Of a DNA stretch of 13,628 nt, positions 6,739-13,458 are shown in pieces. Source of the stretch: Limisphaerales bacterium (GTDB lineage: Bacteria; Verrucomicrobiota; Verrucomicrobiia; Limisphaerales; UBA11358). The stretch covers positions 1 through 13,628 of the forward strand of contig DAIDJC010000055.1 in assembly GCA_027451565.1 (NCBI GenBank). Direction: 5' to 3'. Each line of letters opens with the position of its first letter. The stretch's first letter is position 1. Under the pieces are notes generated by a model, which searched no databases, was not told where the DNA came from, and worked only from the letters and a program-made list of their open reading frames with translations. Both the position numbers and the translations under genes were made by a program.

Positions 6739-9700
6739 ATGCAGCTACGACCCGGAAGAATTGGACCCTCGGCCTCTCCCTGTTTGCCAGCGCCAGAGCC
6801 GTTTGCCAACCCAGCTATTTTTCTTTTAACGACTTGTTTAAGTTTCCTGTTGGGATCGAGAGTCGCGGAAGCTAATGGAACATGGACTCCACTCGCCTCA
6901 ACTCCCCCGGCGGGGATTAATAGCTGCCTTTTGCTGAGTGATGGCACAGTGCTTGGCATGAATGGAAATGGCACCTGTGTGAGATTGACCCCCGATATTC
7001 ATGGCAGTTATATCAACGGCACTTGGAGCACGGCGGCTGCGATGAATCAAAGCCGGCAGTTTTTCTCCGCGCAGGTTTTGACCAATGGGAACGTGTGGGT
7101 GGCTGGAGGGGAGGACGGGGTCGGAGGTGGAGGGGCTGAGATGTACGACACATTGAACAATACCTGGACTCGGTTGCCCCCGCCTTCGAATGGGGACCCA
7201 GATTTCTCAGACAGCATTTCCGAAATACTGCCCTCCGGCAACCCGCTGGTTTGTCCGGTTTACAGCGGCACGGAATGTCTCATTTATAATGTCACGGCCA
7301 ACACATGGCAAAACGCGGCTTCGTGTGACGCATCGCAAGATGAAGCGGATTGGGTAAAGCTGCCCAGCGATAACCTGGTCACGATTGACGCGTTTTCGGA
7401 AAGCACGGAACATTACGTGCCGTCTTTAAACGAATGGGTGGCTGATGGAAGTTTGCCGGTGCCGCTCTACGATTCCTCGATTGGTGAGATTGGGACGGGC
7501 CATTTGCTACCCAACGGGAAGGTTTTTTTCCTGGGATCCACGACCAATACCGCCATCTATACACCTGGAAGCAGCGTCACGGCTGCGGGTAGTTGGGCCA
7601 GTGGATCTGGAATTCCAAATGGGTTGGGAGCTTCAGATGCGCCGGCGGCCATGATGGTCAATGGCAGGATTCTTTGCTGCCTGGGACCTTCCGCCACCTA
7701 TGACGGCCCGTGCAGTTTTTATGAGTACGATTACACGGTAAATGCTTTCACTCAGGTGGGTGCCCCCGGTGGCGGAGTCACTTATGGTAACAGCGCCCCC
7801 TTTGGCACCAGCATGCTGGCTTTGCCGGATGGCAGTGTTTTATTCGTCGGTGGCCAGAATTCCACATCTCTTTACGTTTATACGCCGGACGGTTCTCCAC
7901 TGCCGTTGGGACAACCGGTCATCAGCTCCATCACCGAAAATCAGGACGGGTCCTACCAACTGACCGGCACGGGGCTTAACGGCATTTCTGAGGGAGCCGC
8001 CTATGGCGATGATGAGCAGATGAATGGAAATTACCCTCTGGTTCGCCTGACCAATAGTGTTTCTGGCAATTCGTATTATGCGCGCACCCGCAACTGGAAC
8101 AGCACGAGCGTGCAGACGGCAGGCCGGGTCGTGACAATGGATTTTGACCTGCCCTCGAACCTCCCTGTTGGGACCTATTCGTTGGTTGTCACGGCGGTTG
8201 GAAATCCTTCAGCGCCCCAGTTGTTCCATTATGCGCCACCTGCCACCCCAACCGGGCTGGCCGCTGCCAGTGGGGAAAACCGCCTTGTGAATTTGCATTG
8301 GAATGTGAATCCCGGAACTTCGTCCTATAATGTAAAGCGTGCCACCCTTGAGAGAGGTTTTTTCGCGACCATCGCAACAGTGGACGGGACTAATTTCACG
8401 GATGCAGGCCTTACGAATGGCCTGACCTATTACTACAAAATCTCAGCCGTTGGCAGTGGCGGTCCCAGCGCAGACACCCCCGCGGTAGCCGCCATGCCTT
8501 CTGGTCCCGGGCTGGTTCCTGGAGGCGCTCCAGTCAGTCTGGCACCCTATTACAACCGCACAGGCCTGTTTTCCGATGGAACTTATTTTACCAACGGAGT
8601 GGATGGCGGGTATAGCGCGTATCCATCGGATTTGCTGGGCTCTTCGGTGGCATGGAACAATCTGGTTTTTGATTTTGGACCGGCCAATGCCAAGGACGTT
8701 GTGTATTGTGCCAGCCAGACCATTCCATTGCCTCAGGGCCAGTTTAATACCCTGCAGGTCCTTGCCACCGGAGTTAATGGCAATCAACCCTCGCAGACTT
8801 TCACTGTCACCTACACCGACAACTCCACCGCCACGTTTATTCAAAGTTTCAGTGATTGGGCCAATCCACAATTTTATCCTGGCGAGTTCACCGTGGTGAG
8901 AATGCCGTATCGGAATTTAAATTACGGCGGTTCCCAAACTTTAAATGTGACTGTGGATGGCTTTGTTTTCGCGCTTGACCGCACCCGGATGGTCAAAAGC
9001 ATCACTCTGCCGGGCAACGCAAACGTGGTTTTGCTTTCCCTTGCGCTGGGTGATGATCCGGCGCCGGCGCCACTCACGGGGTATTTCAACCGGGCCGGCA
9101 TTTACACTGATGGCACCACATTTACCAACCCGCCCACGGGCGGGCTTGACGGAGGCGGTGCGGCGTATTCGGCCACGCTGCTTGGAGGGTCTCAAACCTG
9201 GAGCAATGCCATTTTTGCGCTGGGTCCGCTCAACGCCACAAACGTGATCAGTTGCGCTGGCCAGACAATCAGCTTGCCGCCTGGAATTTGTTCGCGTCTG
9301 GACATGCTGGCAACTGGAGTCCAAGGCAGTCAAGCCTCGCAATCGTTTGTCGTCACTTACGCCGACGACACAACAACAACATTCGTGCAAAGCTTCAGTG
9401 ACTGGTTCAGCCCTCAGAACTTTCTTGGTGAATCCAAGGCCATTTCCATGGACCACCGCAATGAGAGCAATGGCACATCAGACAATCGCACCTTTTATCT
9501 TTATGGATATTCATTCCCGCTCAACGGATCCAAGGTGGTGAGGAACGTTCGATTGCCTGTCAACCCCAATGTCATCGTGGCTGCAATCAGCCTGGTTCCT
9601 GTTTGGCCCCCTGTCTTTTTGGATAATCCATTCTCTTTGGCCAATGCCACTGCTGGACAGGCCTATTCGGGTTCCATTGTGACCAATGCCAGCGACATCA

Positions 9701-10083
9701 ACGGTTATACGCTGAGCTATGCCAAGGCTGGCGGACCGGCCTGGCTGAATGTTGCGCCCAATGGAACGCTTTCAGGCACGCCTTTATCAACCGATGCAGG
9801 CAGTGAAAGTTTTGAGGTCAGTGTCGCTGATACGAATGGCCAGACTAATTCCGCCATTTTGAACATCACCGTTTTGCCTGCGGCTCCCATTTCAGCTTTT
9901 CTTTCAGCACAAACAGGAGGTTTGCTTTTAAGTTGGTCCGGCGGTGTCCCTCCTTATCAGGTGCAGGCAACCACCAACCTTGTTCATCCCTCGTGGCAAA
10001 ACATGGGTTCGGCCAGCAGCGGAAACACCCTCTTTCTTACGCCTGCCGGCGACTCGATGTTCTACCGTGTTATGGGACAATGA
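6739..10083 (+). CDS. Secreted multidomain Kelch / FN3 / Ig-like protein
   Basis: A 1114-residue, probably exported surface or extracellular protein of unknown ligand. A hydrophobic signal segment (about 25-39) ends near VAEA, after an unusually long N-region. Residues 46-390 form a Kelch-like beta-propeller with repeated LPDGSVLFVGG and NTWTRLP-type elements. Residues 391-498 resemble the C-terminal domain paired with galactose-oxidase-like propellers (LNGISEGAAYGDD, NYPLVRL). An FN3 domain (about 501-587) follows, then two copies of a 170-residue beta-rich domain (600-770 and 778-953), a putative-Ig/cadherin-like domain (958-1046) and a C-terminal verrucomicrobial tail (LSW at 1064, YQVQATTNL, W1086, FYR). 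I do not call it a galactose oxidase, because the copper/Tyr-Cys site cannot be placed. The start may lie further downstream, at TTG 6784. It sits 15 bp behind the GT-C-like gene. Confidence 0.88.
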   Translation: MQLRPGRIGPSASPCLPAPEPFANPAIFLLTTCLSFLLGSRVAEANGTWTPLASTPPAGINSCLLLSDGTVLGMNGNGTCVRLTPDIHGSYINGTWSTAAAMNQSRQFFSAQVLTNGNVWVAGGEDGVGGGGAEMYDTLNNTWTRLPPPSNGDPDFSDSISEILPSGNPLVCPVYSGTECLIYNVTANTWQNAASCDASQDEADWVKLPSDNLVTIDAFSESTEHYVPSLNEWVADGSLPVPLYDSSIGEIGTGHLLPNGKVFFLGSTTNTAIYTPGSSVTAAGSWASGSGIPNGLGASDAPAAMMVNGRILCCLGPSATYDGPCSFYEYDYTVNAFTQVGAPGGGVTYGNSAPFGTSMLALPDGSVLFVGGQNSTSLYVYTPDGSPLPLGQPVISSITENQDGSYQLTGTGLNGISEGAAYGDDEQMNGNYPLVRLTNSVSGNSYYARTRNWNSTSVQTAGRVVTMDFDLPSNLPVGTYSLVVTAVGNPSAPQLFHYAPPATPTGLAAASGENRLVNLHWNVNPGTSSYNVKRATLERGFFATIATVDGTNFTDAGLTNGLTYYYKISAVGSGGPSADTPAVAAMPSGPGLVPGGAPVSLAPYYNRTGLFSDGTYFTNGVDGGYSAYPSDLLGSSVAWNNLVFDFGPANAKDVVYCASQTIPLPQGQFNTLQVLATGVNGNQPSQTFTVTYTDNSTATFIQSFSDWANPQFYPGEFTVVRMPYRNLNYGGSQTLNVTVDGFVFALDRTRMVKSITLPGNANVVLLSLALGDDPAPAPLTGYFNRAGIYTDGTTFTNPPTGGLDGGGAAYSATLLGGSQTWSNAIFALGPLNATNVISCAGQTISLPPGICSRLDMLATGVQGSQASQSFVVTYADDTTTTFVQSFSDWFSPQNFLGESKAISMDHRNESNGTSDNRTFYLYGYSFPLNGSKVVRNVRLPVNPNVIVAAISLVPVWPPVFLDNPFSLANATAGQAYSGSIVTNASDINGYTLSYAKAGGPAWLNVAPNGTLSGTPLSTDAGSESFEVSVADTNGQTNSAILNITVLPAAPISAFLSAQTGGLLLSWSGGVPPYQVQATTNLVHPSWQNMGSASSGNTLFLTPAGDSMFYRVMGQ
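8536..9048 (+). repeat. Duplicated protein domain, copy A
   Basis: Encodes residues 600-770 of the Kelch protein. Shared landmarks with copy B are YYNRTGLFSDGTYFTN, a GG..AY..LLG.S..W.N segment, F.LGP-type turns, Q-T-I-L-P, LATGV-G-Q-SQ-F-VTY, FVQSFSDW and a closing SITLPGNANVV strand. The divergence between copies indicates an old duplication rather than a recent nucleotide repeat. Confidence 0.85.
9070..9597 (+). repeat. Duplicated protein domain, copy B
   Basis: Encodes residues 778-953. It matches copy A throughout: YFNRAGIYTDGTTFTN, AAYSATLLGGSQTWSN, CAGQTISLP, LATGVQGSQASQSF, TTTFVQSFSDW and VRLPVNPNVIVAAISL. Copy B has a slightly longer first loop (PPTGGLDGGG). The jelly-roll-like strand pattern suggests a carbohydrate- or ligand-binding module, which is inference. 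Confidence 0.85.
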
Positions 10084-10286
10084 AGTTGCTGGGAGCCATG
10101 GAGCCATTCGTTCTGCGAACCACACTCCAAAGTAAAATGAGCATGGTTTTTGACCGGCATGAGCCGTGGATTCAATGTTCTTTGTTCGCTTTCGGCAGGC
10201 GGGCAAACCAGGTCATCCCTCTCACCTCGCAGCCATTTCCCCAAAACCATTGCTGCAAATATGTGGTTTTTTGCTGAAAACTGCAC

Positions 10287-10292
10287 TAGAAT
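10287..10292 (+). promoter_or_regulatory. Putative -10 element of maf
   Basis: TAGAAT lies exactly six bases upstream of the GTG start of maf. No good -35 is found at the right spacing (TGGTTT at 10264-10269 is poor), and no Shine-Dalgarno precedes the GTG. The geometry equals that of serS and would give a leaderless transcript. The preceding 10084-10286 shows no other signal and no gene. Confidence 0.4.
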
Positions 10293-10298
10293 GACATT

Positions 10299-10871
10299 GT
10301 GAAACTGCCACCGGTGATCTTGGCATCCGCTTCCCCTCGCCGGGCCGATTTATTGCGTCAGGTGATCCATGAGTTCCAGATCATGCCATCTTCGGCCCCT
10401 GAGTCGGCTCCCGAACATCTCTCTCCTCGTGAAATTTGCCTTCTCAATGCCCACCGCAAATCACGGGTGATTTCCAAGAGAATTCCCGATGCGCTGGTCA
10501 TGGCTGCTGACACCCTGGTGTTTTTGGACTTGGAAGTTTTGGGAAAACCCAGCGATTTACAAGATGCTCACCGCATGTTGACCATGCTTCAGGGCCGCAC
10601 CCACCAGGTGGTCACCGGGGTTTGCCTGCTGCATCTAAGGGCTCATCGCGAGGTGCTGTTCGCCGAGAGCACACTGGTGACATTCCTGCCCTTGGACTCA
10701 GGGCAAATTCAACATTACCTCTCCAAAATCAATCCCTTGGATAAGGCAGGAGCATACGCCATTCAAGACCATGGTGAATTGATTGTATCCGGCATTTCCG
10801 GATCCTATAGCAACGTGGTGGGTCTTCCTTTGGAGAGAGTCAGGGAAGAGATGGCTTTTTTTGAAATGTAA
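10299..10871 (+). CDS. maf: Maf-family nucleoside triphosphate pyrophosphatase
   Basis: A 190-residue cytoplasmic protein of the Maf/HAM1 fold, full length for the family. Maf enzymes hydrolyse non-canonical or pyrimidine nucleotides to monophosphate and pyrophosphate, and the name comes from a septum-formation phenotype. Motifs: ASASPRR (9-15), the substrate-binding start; AHRKS (51-55); the AADT motif (69-72) with catalytic D71; LGKPSD (81-86); GRTHQVVTGV (99-108); DKAGAYAIQ (148-156); and GSYSNVVGLPLE (168-179). The last motif fits the dTTP/UTP-type (YhdE-like) branch, an inference from motif similarity. The GTG start gives the standard N-terminus. Upstream is 215 bp of non-coding DNA after the Kelch gene. 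It converges on the peptidase gene, with a hairpin between them. Confidence 0.93.
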   Translation: MKLPPVILASASPRRADLLRQVIHEFQIMPSSAPESAPEHLSPREICLLNAHRKSRVISKRIPDALVMAADTLVFLDLEVLGKPSDLQDAHRMLTMLQGRTHQVVTGVCLLHLRAHREVLFAESTLVTFLPLDSGQIQHYLSKINPLDKAGAYAIQDHGELIVSGISGSYSNVVGLPLERVREEMAFFEM

Positions 10872-10883
10872 TATTACCCATTT

Positions 10884-10935
10884 CCCGCGGTCTGCCATTC
10901 AGGCCATTCAGACCATGCGGGGACTTTGGTTTTTT
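10884..10935 (+). terminator. Possible terminator hairpin after maf
   Basis: CCCGC-GGTCTG (10884-10894) pairs with CAGACC-AT-GCGGG (10909-10921), an 11-bp GC-rich stem interrupted by a two-base AT bulge. A T-run (10930-10935) follows nine bases later. The loop region contains GCCATTCAG twice in tandem (10894-10911). The delayed T-run makes it a less certain terminator, and it serves only the plus strand. Confidence 0.42.
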
Positions 10936-10999
10936 GCAGCCCTGTCAAAGTACGCCAACCTAAATTGCTCTTTCGTCAATTCCTTGGCTGGGCAGTACA

Positions 11000-12370
11000 T
11001 CAAAGGCGACCCAGTTCCTGCCAGAGATGGGCGCTCATGACCTGGCCTTTTTCAAAGCAATCTAAATCAAATTTTTCATTGGGCGAATGAGCATTGTCAT
11101 CAGGCAGCCCCAGCCCCAGAAGCAGGGAATCGGCGCCAAGGCATTTTTTAAATTGATTTACGATGGGTATGGAACCCCCTTCACGCAGCAGAATGGGTTT
11201 GCGATGAAATGCCATTTCCAAAGCGCGTAAGGCTGCCTGAGCGGATGGGCTGTCCGGCTGAACCAGGTAGGCATCAGCGCCATGACCGGCTTCGATTTCC
11301 ATTCGAACCGTGTCAGGGCAATTCTTTTTCAAATGGCGGAGGACCACTTTCCGAATTTGATCCGGCTTTTGGCCAGGCACTAGGCGGCATGTGATTTTGG
11401 CCCTTGCCCATGCAGGAACAATTGTTTTGCTGCCTTCCCCCTGGTAACCACTGGTGAGGCCGTTGATTTCAAAGGTCGGCCTGACACTGCGCCTTTCAGT
11501 GGCTGTATAACCTGGCTCACCAAAAAGCCTTGTCACACCCAGCATTTTTTTCAAATGCGAATCGCTGAGAGGGTATCGGGCAGATTGCCGACGTTCCGAT
11601 CGAGTTAATGCATGGGCGCCGTCGTAAAATCCTGGAATCAGGATTTTGCCATGGTCATCCCGCACAGTGGCGAGCAACCGGGCTAAAGCCATGGCTGGGT
11701 TTTCAACCGCACCTCCAAAGCCGCCTGAATGCAAATCCCGCGCTGGGCCGTGCAGGGTGATTTCAAAGGCGATAATTCCCCTCAGGGCGCAGGTCAGGGC
11801 TGGATGATCCAAATCAGGCATTCCAGTATCCGAAACCACCACGGCGCGGCAGGCCAGCTCGCGGCGGTGTTTTTTTAAAAAAGAATCCAAGTGGGCGCTC
11901 CCCACCTCTTCCTCGCCTTCCAGGACAAAAGTGAGGTCGCAGGGTAGGGGGGTTTTGGTTTTCAAGTAGGCTTCCACCGCCTTGATATGGGCAAAGTTTT
12001 GACCCTTGTTATCCGTGGATCCCCGCGCAAAAATCTTCCGCCCCCTTTTTCTTGGCTCAAAAGGGGGGGAAACCCATAAATCCAGCGGCTCGACTGGCTG
12101 GACATCGTAATGGCCATAGACGATGAAGTGAGGCCGCCTCAAGTGCTCCCTGCGGGGTGTGCGAGCCACCACAATGGGGTGACCATCCGTGGCCACCAGT
12201 CTGGCGGTCATGCCGATTTCCTTGCAATGGCGCACCAACCACTCGGCACAATGCACCAAATCAGGTTTGTGCTTTGGCTGAGCGGATACGCTTGCAAACC
12301 GCAGGTATTCGTAAAGCTCCTCCAAAAACCGATCCTGATTGGCCTTTAGATATTTGAGTACTTCCTTCAT
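11000..12370 (-). CDS. M20-family dipeptidase / metallopeptidase
   Basis: A 456-residue cytoplasmic zinc peptidase of the M20 (carnosinase/CNDP-like) group, which cleaves dipeptides or short peptides. The di-metal site is complete: H87 and D89 in GHYDVQP, bridging D120 (STDNKGQ), catalytic E154 and metal ligand E155 in EGEEEVGS, D181 (SDTGMPD) and H428 (DNAHSPNEKF). H214 in DLHSGGFGG belongs to the inserted dimerisation domain (about 200-320), and SGYQGEGSKTIVP (307-319) is typical of this subgroup. There is no signal peptide, so the substrate is likely intracellular peptide, but exact specificity cannot be read. The ATG lies 11 bp after the leuD stop codon, so the two genes are probably co-transcribed. 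It converges on maf. Confidence 0.93.
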   Translation of the reverse strand: MKEVLKYLKANQDRFLEELYEYLRFASVSAQPKHKPDLVHCAEWLVRHCKEIGMTARLVATDGHPIVVARTPRREHLRRPHFIVYGHYDVQPVEPLDLWVSPPFEPRKRGRKIFARGSTDNKGQNFAHIKAVEAYLKTKTPLPCDLTFVLEGEEEVGSAHLDSFLKKHRRELACRAVVVSDTGMPDLDHPALTCALRGIIAFEITLHGPARDLHSGGFGGAVENPAMALARLLATVRDDHGKILIPGFYDGAHALTRSERRQSARYPLSDSHLKKMLGVTRLFGEPGYTATERRSVRPTFEINGLTSGYQGEGSKTIVPAWARAKITCRLVPGQKPDQIRKVVLRHLKKNCPDTVRMEIEAGHGADAYLVQPDSPSAQAALRALEMAFHRKPILLREGGSIPIVNQFKKCLGADSLLLGLGLPDDNAHSPNEKFDLDCFEKGQVMSAHLWQELGRL

Positions 12371-12381
12371 TCAGCAGGCTC

Positions 12382-12942
12382 TCAATGTGCCTTGCTGGCA
12401 ATCATTCCGCTATTTCGGGCATAATTGAACAATCCACCCGCATCCACCACGGGTCGAACATCCCCCAACGGCTTGAAATGGTATTGCCTACCGGTCAAGG
12501 CAGTTGTGACAGTTGCCGCATCCAGATCCACGCTTACAATTTCCCCGGTTTTGAGAACGTCACAGAGTCTTTCGGTGATTTCACATGGATACAACTCGCC
12601 AGTCGCCACGGAATTACGAAAAAAAATCCGGGCAAAACTTTCTGCAAGCACCACCCTTCCACCGGCGGACCCCAGCGCAATGGGTGCGTGTTCCCGGGAG
12701 CTCCCACATCCAAAATTCTTTCCAGCCACAATGATGGGGTAATCACTGTCCAATGCGCCCTCCTTGACATACCGAATGGGATATAATGACTCCGGCAACC
12801 CGGCAAGCGCATAGCTGCCCAGCTTCTCATATTCCTCGGCAATGGTCGGCACAAGGTTCAAGAACTGGGCGGAAATGATTTGATCCGTGTCAATGTTGTC
12901 CCGGACCACATAGACCGGCCCTTTGAAGACAGTTTGCTTCAT
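12382..12942 (-). CDS. leuD: 3-isopropylmalate dehydratase small subunit (LeuD)
   Basis: The small swivel subunit of isopropylmalate isomerase, which interconverts 2- and 3-isopropylmalate in leucine biosynthesis together with the Fe-S subunit LeuC. It has 186 residues, between the short archaeal-type (about 165) and E. coli-type (about 200) forms. Diagnostic motifs are DNIDTDQI (15-22), GKNFGCGSSREHAP (74-87), ESFARIFFRN (101-110) and the closing GGLFNYAR (169-176). The short-type sequence means homoaconitase or another aconitase-like small subunit is possible; LeuD is the most economical call. leuC is absent from the window, and the next gene upstream is an unrelated membrane protein. A GGAG lies only two bases before the ATG. 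The M20 peptidase follows 11 bp downstream. Confidence 0.9.
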   Translation of the reverse strand: MKQTVFKGPVYVVRDNIDTDQIISAQFLNLVPTIAEEYEKLGSYALAGLPESLYPIRYVKEGALDSDYPIIVAGKNFGCGSSREHAPIALGSAGGRVVLAESFARIFFRNSVATGELYPCEITERLCDVLKTGEIVSVDLDAATVTTALTGRQYHFKPLGDVRPVVDAGGLFNYARNSGMIASKAH

Positions 12943-13040
12943 GACTCCAATTTGGCTGGCTCCTGATTAATTTTCAACCAGAATCCAAAGGAATCCGATG
13001 CTATTTTTGCCGATTGTCCAGGATTCTTTGCCTCCCATCT

Positions 13041-13388
13041 TCATGATCCGTCTTCAGAACTGCCTTTTCGCCAGCGCCAAAGACAGACAACCACCACGCA
13101 GGCCGTCCACGAGGGCAAATCATCAGACAGAGGAAAAACATCCAACAAAAATGTGGGCAAAAACAACAGGTGAAATCCAATCAGCCGGCTGAGAACCAGC
13201 ATTGCCAGCAGATCCAGACACTGGTCCCACCCGAACCATCCCAGTACGCCGCTGAAGAGCTGCAGGATATCCGTCATCAAAGCCACCCCCAATGCCATCA
13301 TGGCACGCCTCAAGGTCAGCCTGGGGACATCCCTCCTGCCGCTGAGCCACTTGCTCATTTCAGCCAAGCCTCGGAAGAAAGGGTTCAT
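13041..13388 (-). CDS. Small membrane protein of unknown function
   Basis: A 115-residue protein from the ATG at 13388; TTG at 13436 would add 16 residues and run into the serS promoter, so I prefer the ATG. It has hydrophobic segments at about 28-48, 52-85 (with a break) and 92-104. It shows the sequence GWFGWDQCLDLLAML, then LIGFHLLFLPTF and DDLPSWTACVVVV, and a basic, Ser/Glu-rich tail. I recall similar short proteins in Acidobacteria and Verrucomicrobia with no assigned role, but cannot name a family. It is divergent from serS (70 bp between starts) and lies 97 bp upstream of leuD in the same direction, so co-transcription is possible but not shown. There is no signal peptide cleavage site and no catalytic motif. 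Confidence 0.72.
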   Translation of the reverse strand: MNPFFRGLAEMSKWLSGRRDVPRLTLRRAMMALGVALMTDILQLFSGVLGWFGWDQCLDLLAMLVLSRLIGFHLLFLPTFLLDVFPLSDDLPSWTACVVVVCLWRWRKGSSEDGS

Positions 13389-13424
13389 CGTCGGGTTCAA
13401 CACATGAAATCCAAACCAAACCAC

Positions 13425-13452
13425 TTGCCCAGCCAAGGGCTGCTTCTATAAT
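13425..13452 (+). promoter_or_regulatory. serS promoter
   Basis: A perfect -10 TATAAT (13447-13452) is preceded, with a 16-base spacer, by TTGCCC (13425-13430, 4/6 to TTGACA). The -10 ends six bases before the serS GTG, so the predicted transcription start falls on or next to the start codon. No Shine-Dalgarno is present, and an in-frame TAA at 13453-13455 rules out a longer protein. Confidence 0.72.
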
Positions 13453-13458
13453 TAACCT

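Noticed and set aside
6874..8232. Calling the propeller a galactose oxidase
   Set aside because: The propeller plus GalOx-C-like arrangement fits, but I could not place the copper ligands or the Tyr-Cys cofactor pair, so only the fold is claimed.
6739..10083. Many N-x-S/T sequons in the Kelch protein as evidence of N-glycosylation by the adjacent GT-C-like gene
   Set aside because: About 20 sequons in 1114 residues is near chance for a protein this rich in Asn, Ser and Thr; the neighbour also lacks an oligosaccharyltransferase signature.
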